Below are positions 35,309 through 45,584 of a stretch of 64,000 bases of DNA, piece by piece. The notes beneath the pieces were generated by a model that saw only the letters and a list, made by a program, of their open reading frames with translations, was not told where the DNA came from and did no database searches. This stretch comes from Cavenderia fasciculata (Eukaryota; Evosea; Eumycetozoa; Acytosteliales; Cavenderiaceae). The stretch is from the NCBI RefSeq assembly GCF_000203815.1, contig NW_004457736.1, positions 682,001 through 746,000 on the forward strand, written 5' to 3'. Position 1 is the first letter of the stretch. Each line of letters begins with the position of its first letter. The translations under genes were made by a program, and so were the position numbers.

Positions 35309-36580
35309 ATGAAATTTGTATTTGTATTATTATTAGTATTGGTATCTGTTTCACAGTTTGTGTCGTCACAGAGTACATGTCAACCCACTGGAGCAATATG
35401 GTATGTATCTATAGTTACACTCTTTGCACCACACATCTAATCTAATCTAATCTATAACCCATCTCATCAACTCTATTATTTATATAGTGACAAAAACAAT
35501 ATGTGTCAAACTACTGATATTTGTTTGAATGGTTTTTGTACTAAACGTGTGACTGATACAGCTTGTCAGAATGTTATAGTGCCAACCGGTAACTATAATG
35601 ACAGCACATGTGCATTCCCAAAATCGTGTGTTGGTGGAACATGCCAATACGCAAACTACTTGGCTGTTGGAGAGACATGTACATCAGAGTCGGAATGCGC
35701 TATCAATTTATCGTGTATTAACAGTAAGTGTGGTTTGCCAACCGGAGCCAAATGTCAGTACCAACAAGACTGTCCATTCGACCAGTACTGCTCCAATGGC
35801 CAATGTCTTAATCGTACGGCCGATGGAGGTAGTTGCTCGGTGATTGATTGCTACCCATACTCGACTTGCACCAGTGGCAAGTGTGTGCCATACTACAGTG
35901 TTGCACCAGGCAGTCCTCTGCCATGTGCCCCCTACACCTCGGACAATATATGCGATTTTGCCAACAACGGTGCCAAATGTTTTAATTCTCAATGTCAAAC
36001 TGTCACCTCGCAACTTGCCCAGTGTTCAGATTCTGTCAGATGTCCAACCAATTGGGGATGTGTCAATGGCACATGCATCTTTTCGACCGAGCCTGTCCAA
36101 GTTGGAGCCTGTCAAACTGCCAAAAAGGCATTTTTCAAATGTATGACTGCATTCAAGTGTGTGCAGGGTGTCGATGTGAGTTATCTCTATCCTCTGACAC
36201 CGGCACCTGGTTCATGCATCTATGACAATTGCGGTAAGGAGTACTGTGCACTCTCGGCACTCGAGTGTGTCTCAAGATACAACATTGAGACTGTAGAGTG
36301 TAATGGATTCCAAAATAGAGTAGACTATTGCACCAACAATCCTCCACCTCCTCCACCAACCACTCCCATTCCAAGTACTACTACCACCTCCACCACTTCC
36401 AATACAGGTGGATCAACTACATCTGATACTACATCCACTGGTGGCTCTACATCTACTGCTACTGGTGGTGCCACTACTGCAGACACGACCACAACATCAC
36501 AACCATCTGAATCTTCATCGATTCATTTCACTTTACCATTATGTTTGGTCATGTTGGTAGCATCTCTTTTATTATTCTAG
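35309..36580 (+). CDS. Secreted Cys-rich surface protein, probable GPI anchor
   Basis: Exons 35309-35400 and 35488-36580 join to 394 residues. A signal peptide (VFVLLLVLVSVSQFVSSQ) is followed by about 35 cysteines in EGF-like or EB-like spacing: CQTTDICLNGFC, CTSESECAINLSC and CQYQQDCPFDQYCSNGQC. A Pro/Thr/Ser-rich stalk (PPPPPTTPIPSTTTTSTTSN) then leads to a C-terminal hydrophobic end (LPLCLVMLVASLLLF) with no charged tail, as in GPI-anchored proteins. The Thr/Ser stalk would be O-glycosylated. Dictyostelids have many such Cys-rich secreted proteins with roles in extracellular matrix or prey contact; a precise role cannot be given. Confidence 0.87.
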
Positions 36581-36648
36581 TCTAGTTAATAAACAAACCT
36601 TTGACCTTTTTTTAATTGTACACTTATTATTATATATTGTTCTAATTA

Positions 36649-37242
36649 TTAATTGACAGCATCAAATGATGAATGAAAAGAGACAATACCAATAGGAATA
36701 CAACCTCTACTATTATTACTATCATGATTAAATTGTAAGAGTTGAAAGTATTCTGGTGGAACGTTGGGTAATACTAATTTAGTAGAGTCTGCTTTAAAAC
36801 CAAATCGTCCATAGTATTTTGGACTACCAAGTACTACACAACCATCGGCACCAATATCTTTGAGACTCCTCAAAAGACGGTCCACTAGTAATGTACCTAT
36901 TCCTTTGTTTTGGTATGCTGGTAACACTGACAATGGAGCTAATCCATACCATTTTGTTGTTGTTGTTGTTATTGTTGTTGATTGATTTACATCTGTATCG
37001 TTATTATTGTTATTGTTATTGTTGTTGATAGTGATAGGAGATGCAGCAATATGACCAACAATCTTACCAGTATCTTCACATTTAGCAACCAAAGAGACTG
37101 TAAGCATGTTAGAGTTACGTAATGAACGCACTATAAATTGTTCAGTGTGACTTGTATGTTCAGCTGAAGCAAATGCTTCAATTGTAACATCCTCAATCGA
37201 TTGAATATCAGATTGACTTTCTTCTTGTATCACTATCTTCAT
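36649..37242 (-). CDS. GNAT acetyltransferase, YhbS-like
   Basis: One exon; ATG 37242 gives 197 residues starting MKIVIQEESQ. Motif A is PLSVLPAYQNKGIGTLLVDR, with the full Q-x-x-G-x-G acetyl-CoA loop, followed by VVLGSPKYYGRFGF, the hallmark of the YhbS subgroup of GNATs. An Asn/Asp/Thr-rich insert of about 25 residues sits before the active core (residues ~80-105) and is typical of amoeba homopolymer growth. Substrate unknown. The first ~80 codons exist as a decayed second copy near 39930-40172, on the other side of the next gene. Confidence 0.87.
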   Translation of the reverse strand: MKIVIQEESQSDIQSIEDVTIEAFASAEHTSHTEQFIVRSLRNSNMLTVSLVAKCEDTGKIVGHIAASPITINNNNNNNNNDTDVNQSTTITTTTTKWYGLAPLSVLPAYQNKGIGTLLVDRLLRSLKDIGADGCVVLGSPKYYGRFGFKADSTKLVLPNVPPEYFQLLQFNHDSNNSRGCIPIGIVSFHSSFDAVN

Positions 37243-37456
37243 CAACCAACCAATATTGCCAAACACCAACAAATTTAAATTAACACTTTGAAAGAAACTT
37301 TTTCTCAAATAAAATCATCTTTCTTTTTATTTACAATTCTGTTTTCTACTCATTCTTCCTCACTTCTTTCTATGCATTGGATATATTTCATTTCATATGA
37401 GTTATCTTTATTTATTTATTTATTTATTAATAAATTATTTAACTGTTGTTGTTGAT

Positions 37457-39718
37457 TTAAATCAATTCCAAATTATCATTAAATGATAATAGTTGATTGT
37501 AAAACTGTTTCTGTGCAAAGTAGTTGTTTTGATCTTGAATGGATTGTTGTTTGTGTATGACACAACAAAGACGAGCCAATGCCATGGCTTTTCGAGCAAA
37601 TGGGATGTAACCAACTTGGAAACAGTGGTGAGCCAATTGATGATAGATGTCAATACAATCAAATATAAATGGTGCACGTGGACATGGCATACGAATAGTG
37701 ATGGCTTGGTATGATATCTCGCCTGGAGTGAGTTTTCTTTTAAGATCTGATTGATCCATTGAGAGACCAAGAGTGGCGAGACTATCAAGGCAGGCCTGTA
37801 AAGCCTTTTCGGGGAATCGAGGGTATACTTTGTTGCAAGCGGTAGGAAGGAAACCAATGATTTGAAACATTTCATACGAGAGGATCGATGCACGGGTCTT
37901 GTTTTTGAATGTTGCTTTGAGCAATGTAACTATGTTTTCAGTCTCTGATACCAAATTTAGACGGTTGTTTTGAACGTTTTCAAAGAATTTGTTGGTGCCA
38001 AATTGATCTATGAGTTGGTCTCTTTGTTGAAAGCTTTGGGTGGTTTCTTGACGATCCAATTCACACAGTTGGCAAGGACACATGGTGATGTCGTAACGCT
38101 CCAATGCCTTCATTCTCTTTGGGTACGACAAGTATCGATCGACATAGTTGATAAAGATCTCTTGGTTGGCTTTGAGATTGGTGGTCGAAAAGATAAAGGC
38201 AGTGTCACCATAAAAGACGGTGGCGACATTTCCGACACAGCTGTGGTTGATAAGCGATGGAAGGAGAAGTATTCCACCAGAGCCCATATCACCAAATGAA
38301 TTGTATTTGGTGATGCGCTGACAAAGATCATCTCCCCGATGAGTATATGGTTTGCACAAATCTGCTTCACTTATCTTGAAATCGTCCAAGGTTGTTGGTG
38401 GGAGTGGTTTATCAGTACCGGTGGGACCACTGTAGAGTTTAGATATTGCTTTTGAGATTGGACTATCAAAATGGTTGTTGAAAAGGTTTGCTTCACCCAA
38501 AATATCCTCGTCAAGGATATCATGTTTGTCATGATCTTCTTTAGTGGCTTTGGTCGTCAAAGAACGTTGTCTTGATACGATTAGCAACGTTCCAGGCTTG
38601 AGATCCTCGGTAACTGCGAGACCACGACCCATCTTTTCAGTTTGGATGATCTTGACAGGACCAATGTACTCGCTGCAGTCTGTTTCTTTTTGGTGTTTGT
38701 CAAAGTCCTCCATGATGGCCTTGTAGTTGAATTTGCCATGATCTCTTTCGCCGATTCTGACTTTGCATTTCTTGATAAATTCCTGGGCATTTTGTTGGCT
38801 TGGTTCGGTTGGTGACAACGACAAAAAGTGATTAAAGAAATCAATTGCCCGTTCATAGAGACAGAGGTAATAGTATGCCTTGCCAAGTCGAAAAGGGATC
38901 TTTTGTTGAGTGGGTAGTCTGGCCATGAGCACAAGTCCAAGAGGAATGCATTCGTGATAGTTTCCCAGCTCGAGCAACGCTGCCATTTTGTTGAGTGACA
39001 ACACGGTGTTGTTTGGATCACCCACCAGACCAGAGTTGTAACAACCAAGCGCAAGCTCATAATTGCCTTTTCTGTAGTACTCGTTGCCTGCGAGACGCCA
39101 TTTTTCAACACTCTTTGGTTGCTCTACAACGAGTATTTCCCTCCACGTTTGGTTAAAGAGATGGGGATGGTTGGGCGTAAGGATGGGAACAACATCTCTG
39201 GGATCGTCGACACATACTTGGAGGCTACCATCATCGGGGTTGAGCTTGGAAAGAGGTTCCATGATAGCGAGAATAATACCAAAGTGAAAGATAGAACTTG
39301 TTTCAAGTTGGATTGATAACCTTCCTGGCAACACATAGTTGTGCAAAGTGACGAGCAAGGCAGAGGTATCCACAGGTTCATAGGTGTCTGCATTTTGGTC
39401 CTCCACCAGTAGATGAATGGTATTGTCGGCGTTGTAAGCTTTGATGATGGTTCTGACAACCAATACTCGACCAGTGTGTTTGGTATCTACCAACAGGTCA
39501 CGAATGTTGATTGGCTCCAATTCAAACGACTCTTGATTTGATTGTAACATTTCATCGGTCAAACGACTCTTCAATGATGGTTGAGCAAATACATTCAAAA
39601 GGCAATTCTTTGTTTCATCTTTAAACTTGTTTAATAATTGTAATCTATTAGAGATTAATGGGTTTTTCTTTCCCTCCTCTTCCTCCTCTTCTTTTAAACT
39701 TTTTGTTGTTTGATACAT
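37457..39718 (-). CDS. TPR and SET domain protein, SMYD-like
   Basis: One exon of 753 residues. Residues ~60-195 form a beta-rich region without a clear family, ~205-320 are TPR units (AGNEYYRKGNYELALGCYNSG, FRLGKAYYYLCLYERAIDFF), and ~350-560 form a SET domain with GRGLAVTEDLKPGTLLIV at its start, the SAM-binding NHS of LLPSLINHSCVGNV, and EIFINYVDRYL near its end, followed by CPCQLC, the post-SET zinc cluster. Unlike classic SMYD proteins there is no MYND zinc finger between SET halves. It should be a protein lysine methyltransferase; histone or other targets are unknown. Confidence 0.92.
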   Translation of the reverse strand: MYQTTKSLKEEEEEEGKKNPLISNRLQLLNKFKDETKNCLLNVFAQPSLKSRLTDEMLQSNQESFELEPINIRDLLVDTKHTGRVLVVRTIIKAYNADNTIHLLVEDQNADTYEPVDTSALLVTLHNYVLPGRLSIQLETSSIFHFGIILAIMEPLSKLNPDDGSLQVCVDDPRDVVPILTPNHPHLFNQTWREILVVEQPKSVEKWRLAGNEYYRKGNYELALGCYNSGLVGDPNNTVLSLNKMAALLELGNYHECIPLGLVLMARLPTQQKIPFRLGKAYYYLCLYERAIDFFNHFLSLSPTEPSQQNAQEFIKKCKVRIGERDHGKFNYKAIMEDFDKHQKETDCSEYIGPVKIIQTEKMGRGLAVTEDLKPGTLLIVSRQRSLTTKATKEDHDKHDILDEDILGEANLFNNHFDSPISKAISKLYSGPTGTDKPLPPTTLDDFKISEADLCKPYTHRGDDLCQRITKYNSFGDMGSGGILLLPSLINHSCVGNVATVFYGDTAFIFSTTNLKANQEIFINYVDRYLSYPKRMKALERYDITMCPCQLCELDRQETTQSFQQRDQLIDQFGTNKFFENVQNNRLNLVSETENIVTLLKATFKNKTRASILSYEMFQIIGFLPTACNKVYPRFPEKALQACLDSLATLGLSMDQSDLKRKLTPGEISYQAITIRMPCPRAPFIFDCIDIYHQLAHHCFQVGYIPFARKAMALARLCCVIHKQQSIQDQNNYFAQKQFYNQLLSFNDNLELI

Positions 39719-39929
39719 AAAAGATAGATATATAAATAAATAAATAAATATATATAATAATAGTTAACCACTAACTAACTAACTATTTTGTTGTTGGTGT
39801 ATCATTGAGGAGGAGGAGGAGGAATTTGTTGATCATAATAATAATAATAATAAAAAATATTTTGTGAACTTTCAGTTCAACATATGTTTGTTCTTGTAGT
39901 TGTTGTACATCTGTCTGTCTGTATCAATG

Positions 39930-40172
39930 TTATTATTATTATTATTATTGTTGTTGTTATTGTTGATAGTGATAGGAGATGCAGCAATATGACCAACAAT
40001 CTTACCAGCCAGTATCATCAACACATTTAGCAACCAAAGAGACTGTAAGCATGTTGTTAGTTCGAGTTACGTAATGAACGCACCCTATGAATTGAGTGGA
40101 GTGTGACTTGCTTGTATGTTCAAGGCTGATGCAAATGCTTCGATTGTAACATCTTCTTGTATCACTATGTTC
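39930..40172 (-). pseudogene. Decayed copy of the 5' part of the YhbS-like GNAT
   Basis: The stretch repeats 37000-37242, including the codons for LTVSLVAKC and for NGS-like promoter-proximal bases, in the same orientation. It differs by short direct duplications of 3-5 bases (for example CCAGCCAG and CTTGCTTG where the parent has one unit) that break the frame. The rest of the GNAT gene, including the acetyl-CoA loop, is absent. Confidence 0.85.
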
Positions 40173-40685
40173 ATCAATCGATCGATCAATCAATCATGTT
40201 AGCAATATTGCACACCAAAAAAAAATATTATTATTTCTTTTTTTTGATGGTCATCGCGGTGCGACTTCAAAATATTCATTCGTTCCTTTCTTTCCTCTAC
40301 TCTAATAATAAAGAATGAAAGTCAATCAACTAGTAAAGATTTAAAACAATGAATAAATATAAAGGTGCTACGAGATAAAAATAATCAAGTTTATTAGGTC
40401 AGATGTAGTCATGACGTTATGACCTACTTGGTTTGGGGAAGATCCCTAATTTAATAATATCTTGACCGAATAAAATGATATCTTCTTGCCAAACACCTTT
40501 TCCTATGATGGTTCTTGGACTCACATTTTCGAAAGATATTATTTTAAGTAACACATCGTCTTTCAATTCCACGAAGAATATGATAGTATTTAAACTAACA
40601 ATATATATATATTATTTATTTATAGTTAATTTAAACTTGCTCACTATTCTCACACAGATATAACTATATAAATATATAAAAGAAG
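40173..40685. other. Intergenic upstream of the beta-helix gene
   Basis: AT-rich; a short moderately G/C-rich patch near 40400-40450 contains an imperfect inverted repeat (AGGTCA ... TGACCT). No gene is supported. Confidence 0.4.
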
Positions 40686-42479
40686 ATGATGACAGCATTT
40701 AAATACTCTATTGCAATTGTAGTATTGGTTGTATTGTTATCTTGTAATGTGGAAGCACAAAGAACGATGCAATTTAGAACATCGATGAATTGTTATAGAG
40801 ATGGTTGTGATTTCAACTCTCCTTCCAATTGGGTTGGAAGTGTTGCACCTAGTCTACCAACTGATACTGCTGTCATTGATTATAGAGGTACAAATCCTCT
40901 TTCTGGTGGTCAAGTCCAAAATATCTATTCAAAGGCATCACACTTGCAAATCGGATCGTTGACTGTACTCTCTGATGAGAACAGTCCAATCGTTTTGGTG
41001 GAACTAGGCAATGTCAATATTGCCGGTAACTTGACTATTGGCACCTTTGTGACAGTTCAGCCAGCCAAGAAATCAACCCTCACCGTTGCTGGCAACCTGA
41101 CAATTCTCTACGGGGGCAGTATCTATACTGAATACCAAGTGACTCTCTCTGTACTTGGATACTCTATTTTTAACCAATCAACCGTCCAAATACAACCTTC
41201 ATCGTACTTTACATCGAATGGTGCATACTTTTTGGGCGGTCAGTTCACCCTAGAGACACAGTCTACCATGGCACTCTACGGTAACACTGTTATCAACAAC
41301 TCTCAAGTGACTACGTATGACTATAGTGTCGTGCAAGTCGATAACCTCCTCCTGACTAATCGCGGGTCTCTACAAGTCACTGGCAACTTTTTGGCCACTG
41401 GTAATGTCCAACTCAGCCTCTATTCCTCCATTCAACTCGATTTCAATGTGAGTATCCCTTCCCCAGGCTCGCTTGCGGTTGGTGCAAACTGCGAGTTTAT
41501 TCAAGGCCTCTATCCCACATCGCAGGCTGACGGACCCACCCTTGTGACGATCGACACGATTGTCAGTCAGCCACAGAGCTCCATTTTCATCGGACGTGGT
41601 GCATCCGTCACACTTGGCGAGCTCGATATCCAAGGCTCACTCACACTATCCGACTATATCCCATACACTGATATTATCGGCCCGGGTAGTATCGCACAAC
41701 TCATTCTCAACGCTCAAAAGAAGGGGATCCCATCACAGATCACAGCTTATATTGGTGATGTAGACATTGGAAACATCACTTCGACCGGCACACCAACAAC
41801 CGCTGACCTCACCTTTGACGGTACCATCTCGTCTATTGGCAGCACACCCGTCTCGATCAACAACGCCATCATCACTGTCTCCAACAGTGCAAACCTCAAT
41901 ATCACAGGCTCTGTATCTCTCAGCGGACCATTATCACAAATTGTCATTCAAAATAGATGTTCATTTTCGTTGTATGGTGCTAATTTAACCTCACCAAACA
42001 TCACAACTGGAGCAGACTCATCGGTCGAGTTGGTTGGTGCAAGTATCTATACTGGTGACCTGCACATTAATGGTGGCAGCAGTCTACTCGTCAGCAAGTC
42101 ATCTATCATCGGTAACGTCTATGCCGACAGCACCAAGGTTGTGCTCGGACAAGGGGTTGAGATTTCAGGAGGTGTCTATCTCACAACACAATCCTCTATC
42201 AATCTCGCCGTTGCCTCATTATCCACCTCACCCACCTCTGCATCCATCTCTACACATGCACTAGAGTTGAATGACGGGTCACTCTCACTCTGGGTACAAG
42301 ACCCAACACAACTCCAAGTTGGATCAACCTACTATCTTGTATCAAGCGTTGGCAACATCCTTATCAACCCAACTCAATGTGCCATCAGTTTCACTCTACC
42401 AAACAATCTTTCCTATTCATTCCAAGTCACTCTCCAAAATGACATTAATTATTTAGTTTTTAATGTTGAATCAAACTAA
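40686..42479 (+). CDS. Secreted beta-helix-like surface protein
   Basis: One exon of 597 residues with a signal peptide (IAIVVLVVLLSCNVEAQ). After NCYRDGCDFNSPSNWVGS and VAPSLPTDTAVIDYRG come about twenty short beta turns of the pattern L-x-I/V-x-G-N-L/F-T, as in VNIAGNLTIGTFVTV and LTVAGNLTILYGGSI, the look of a right-handed beta-helix. Many N-x-S/T sites fit a glycosylated extracellular protein. No C-terminal anchor is visible. A cell-surface or matrix role is inferred; the opening WVGS/P-x-x-DTAVID motif also occurs in bacterial and eukaryotic beta-helix exoproteins. The centre (41450-41900) is richer in G/C than its ends. Confidence 0.85.
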   Translation: MMTAFKYSIAIVVLVVLLSCNVEAQRTMQFRTSMNCYRDGCDFNSPSNWVGSVAPSLPTDTAVIDYRGTNPLSGGQVQNIYSKASHLQIGSLTVLSDENSPIVLVELGNVNIAGNLTIGTFVTVQPAKKSTLTVAGNLTILYGGSIYTEYQVTLSVLGYSIFNQSTVQIQPSSYFTSNGAYFLGGQFTLETQSTMALYGNTVINNSQVTTYDYSVVQVDNLLLTNRGSLQVTGNFLATGNVQLSLYSSIQLDFNVSIPSPGSLAVGANCEFIQGLYPTSQADGPTLVTIDTIVSQPQSSIFIGRGASVTLGELDIQGSLTLSDYIPYTDIIGPGSIAQLILNAQKKGIPSQITAYIGDVDIGNITSTGTPTTADLTFDGTISSIGSTPVSINNAIITVSNSANLNITGSVSLSGPLSQIVIQNRCSFSLYGANLTSPNITTGADSSVELVGASIYTGDLHINGGSSLLVSKSSIIGNVYADSTKVVLGQGVEISGGVYLTTQSSINLAVASLSTSPTSASISTHALELNDGSLSLWVQDPTQLQVGSTYYLVSSVGNILINPTQCAISFTLPNNLSYSFQVTLQNDINYLVFNVESN

Positions 42480-42624
42480 ACTAAATTGTAAATACTAGTA
42501 TCATGTACGGAATATATATATATCAAGGTAAAAAAATAAATGATAAACTATTATTATTATTTAGGAAAGTAATCATTTATTTACAAATATTATAATTAGT
42601 ATTATTTATTAATTATTATTATTA

Positions 42625-43251
42625 TTAATCGGTCACTTCAACAGTTAGTTGTTGTGGTTGTTGTTGTTGTTGAAATGAAGGTGGATCAATTGGGTATGGG
42701 TCAGGAGGAGGATAAAAAAGTTTGGTTGGATAATAAGAAGAAAAAGTTGGATGATTTTCTTGATCTTGTGTAATGTCATAACACATTGGAGATGATTGTG
42801 AGTTTGGATTATCGATTATGATGGCCATATTTTCAATGGTTGGGACAGCAGTGGTTTGGATGGGTGTATCTGTTTTGGGATAAGAGACATTGACGGTTCT
42901 ATCCTTGAATATAAAATAGCATACTATATAGGCAGCTACGATAGCTACAATACAAGCAGGTCCCAATAGAAATAGTAGAAATATAAAAAATAGGTATACC
43001 TTGACCATTGATTTATAGCTTGGATAGTAAGGTTCATTGGTTTCAACATTTCTATCGTTCAAGTAGAGTTGTGTATCTAGACCCATCGATCTAGCTGTAC
43101 CTGTTGATACTGTCCATTTACCAATATCTGTAAAACAAACTAAATTCTTTCCTTCTCGTTGCATTGGAATGAGATTGCCATTGACTGAAAACCCATATTC
43201 TCCATTCGTAATCACCTCTACTTTATCTGGAAATATAAATATTTTTTTCAT
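42625..43251 (-). CDS. Single-span membrane protein of unknown family
   Basis: One exon of 208 residues. An N-terminal beta-like region (FPDKVEVITNGEYGFSVNG, GKWTVSTGTARSMG) is followed by one or two adjacent hydrophobic spans at ~83-113 (VYLFFIFLLFLLGPACIVAIV). A soluble, Pro/Gln-rich tail (PPPDPYPIDPPSFQQ) ends the protein. There is no signal peptide, so the N-terminus may face the cytosol. No family recognised. Confidence 0.7.
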   Translation of the reverse strand: MKKIFIFPDKVEVITNGEYGFSVNGNLIPMQREGKNLVCFTDIGKWTVSTGTARSMGLDTQLYLNDRNVETNEPYYPSYKSMVKVYLFFIFLLFLLGPACIVAIVAAYIVCYFIFKDRTVNVSYPKTDTPIQTTAVPTIENMAIIIDNPNSQSSPMCYDITQDQENHPTFSSYYPTKLFYPPPDPYPIDPPSFQQQQQPQQLTVEVTD

Positions 43252-43546
43252 CCTCTATAAAAAATATTTAAACAAATAAACAAACAAAAACAGTTACTAT
43301 TTCTATTTCTACTACTATGTGAAAATCGATTAAAGATATGTGTACATACATAAAATAGCAGTGATACCTCACTCTGCTCCCTCCCTCCCTCCTCTTTCAC
43401 ACACACATTCTACAAACAATTGTGGTGTTGGAGTGGTGAATTTAAATTGATTTAAATTTGATTTAAAGGTAGTGTTATTACAATGTCATGTAGATCTGCA
43501 TCATCTTTTGATCATACTATAGTATGTATCGATAAAATTTAATATC

Positions 43547-43695
43547 AGAGTTCATAATAAGATTTCCGAATTGAACAGATATTCTTTAAATATATATAGG
43601 GACCAGTGTCAAAGAAACCAAATGGTTTTGGACCAAAGTACGAGGCAGAGGGATAGTTGCTTGTCCAATAGCTGTAGAATGAGTTACCATATTTA
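43547..43695 (-). pseudogene. Decayed copy of the carboxylesterase 3' end
   Basis: About 150 bases repeat the last codons of the carboxylesterase gene (43959-44105), including bases for SIWKSYYEL and the GFFDTVP region, with scattered substitutions and a small insertion. It lies about 400 bases downstream of the intact stop in the same orientation. Upstream parts of the gene are absent, so it cannot be a working copy. Confidence 0.9.
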
Positions 43696-43958
43696 TTTAT
43701 TACAATAATACCAAGTGAACTTTCCTGCTCTATGTGGACCTTTTATTGTCTAGAGTTGTTTAGTATGCTGCAAGTAATGGATTACAGACTAATATCAAGT
43801 CATATTGCAAGGCAATAAATGGATGGTCTCCATTGGTTTGCAACTTACCTTGTTGTCCGTCCCTCGGCTTTATGACACAACAAGAGGACAAAAATATTAG
43901 ACAAACAATATTGGAATATTATATACAATATTGATAATTAATATGATTTTTTTATTCT

Positions 43959-45584
43959 TTAGTAGAGTTCATAATAAGATTTCCAAATTGAACAAATATT
44001 CTTTAAATAGGGAACAGTATCAAAGAAACCAAATGCGTTTGGACCAAAGTAAGAGGCAGATGGATAGTTGCTTGTCCAATAGCTGTAGAATGAGTTACCA
44101 TATTTGGCAAAGTTGACCCATGAACTAGACATACGTTCGGCCATGATATCGTCAGTCATGGAGAAATTGTATGGTGTGTAGATTGGTTGAAGGAAAACAA
44201 AGTCGAGCTCGTTGCCATGGGAGGCGGCAAGGAACCAATCGTCGGCTGGGTAGTTGGGTGAGGAGTAGTTGAAAATATATGCCTTGAAAGAGGCGCCTTG
44301 TTGGTTAAGGTATTCGGCAGCCAAGATGGAGCCGCATGTGATGTAATAGTCACCAAAGAATTCGGCCCCACCATACCAGTTACCAAGTTGTTGACGGACT
44401 GGTTCATACTGCGAGACGATATAGTCGGTTGAAGACTGGTTCAAGTAGACGAGCAAGGTACGGTTGAGAACAGAGAGGTAGGTGGCATCGGTGACATTAT
44501 CGAGTGGAGTCTTGAATCCGAGTCTGCTAAATGCCATAAAGTTACCTTCGTCATAGTTGTGACCGACGATAATGTTGGCTTGCTTGTTGTAGTTGCCCAA
44601 CTTGAACGAGTTTAGTGGAAGGGTGGTGATGAGGTCGCCGTCAACCATTGGGAGCATAAAGTTGGATTCACCGGTAGTAGGGATGATCTTGGTGGCTGGA
44701 AGTGCACGGAGACACGAGAGAATGGCAATGTAGTTGGGTACAGTCTTGTTGGTGACGGGGTCGACAGTCACATTGTTGCATCCAATCTTGGCAGAGGCTG
44801 CCCAAGTGGCCGTGTTGACACGCGAGGTCTGCGAGGTGGGGATAACCCACTGCCAGGCCGACTGGAGGATACCGCGGTTATACAAATTGTACGAGCCGGG
44901 CATCAAGAGGTGATAGAGCACCGACGAACCACCAGCACTCTCTCCAAAGAGGGTGATGGAGGAGGCGTCGCCGCCAAAAGCTTCGATATTGTCCTTGACC
45001 CACTTGAGAGCCATCTGTTGATCTCTCAACCCATTGTTGGTGTTACTGTCAAACGACTGGAAACCAAAGATGTTGAGACGGTATTGGATGCTGACGACAA
45101 CAGCGTTTTTCTCGGATGCCAAAAGGTCGCCTGGGAATTGCTTCGAGTAACCGGTCCAGTAACGACCACCGTGGATAAACACCATTACTGGCATCTTGGT
45201 GGTGGGTGGGAACCCAGTGAATCTCTTGCAACGTGGAGTAAACACATTGAGGTACAAGCAGTCCTCTGATTGTGTGTATCCTACTGGGTTGGTAACACCC
45301 GACTGCATACATGCGTTTGGCCATTGAGTAGCATTCACACCATTGCTGACAGGGGTAGCAGCAACTGGTGGTGCAAAACGTAATGCTCCAACAGGTGGTT
45401 GGGCATATGGAATACCAAGAAAGGCACGCGCCTCATTTAAATAGGTACCAGAAACTTGTCCAACTGATGTATTAACATTCATTGGGAATGTGAAATGACC
45501 TGGGCAAAATGTTGCATTAGTTGAAGAAGCAATCAAACCAATAACAACAATAAATGCCAATGTAATATATTTAATTATCATCAT
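43959..45584 (-). CDS. Secreted carboxylesterase / cholinesterase-like hydrolase
   Basis: One exon of 541 residues. Signal peptide MMIIKYITLAFIVVIGLIAS. The alpha/beta-hydrolase catalytic triad is Ser216 in GESAGGS, Glu346 in YDEG and His456 in SHGNE; the oxyanion-hole FIHGG is at ~137. EDCLYLNVF and YRLNIFGF are hallmark type-B carboxylesterase blocks. The Cys pair at ~92 and ~109 corresponds to the first disulfide of the family. It should hydrolyse ester bonds outside the cell or in lysosomes; the D. discoideum crystal protein and D2 belong to this group. Composition is richer in G/C than flanks. A copy of its 3' end lies downstream at 43547-43695. Confidence 0.95.
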   Translation of the reverse strand: MMIIKYITLAFIVVIGLIASSTNATFCPGHFTFPMNVNTSVGQVSGTYLNEARAFLGIPYAQPPVGALRFAPPVAATPVSNGVNATQWPNACMQSGVTNPVGYTQSEDCLYLNVFTPRCKRFTGFPPTTKMPVMVFIHGGRYWTGYSKQFPGDLLASEKNAVVVSIQYRLNIFGFQSFDSNTNNGLRDQQMALKWVKDNIEAFGGDASSITLFGESAGGSSVLYHLLMPGSYNLYNRGILQSAWQWVIPTSQTSRVNTATWAASAKIGCNNVTVDPVTNKTVPNYIAILSCLRALPATKIIPTTGESNFMLPMVDGDLITTLPLNSFKLGNYNKQANIIVGHNYDEGNFMAFSRLGFKTPLDNVTDATYLSVLNRTLLVYLNQSSTDYIVSQYEPVRQQLGNWYGGAEFFGDYYITCGSILAAEYLNQQGASFKAYIFNYSSPNYPADDWFLAASHGNELDFVFLQPIYTPYNFSMTDDIMAERMSSSWVNFAKYGNSFYSYWTSNYPSASYFGPNAFGFFDTVPYLKNICSIWKSYYELY

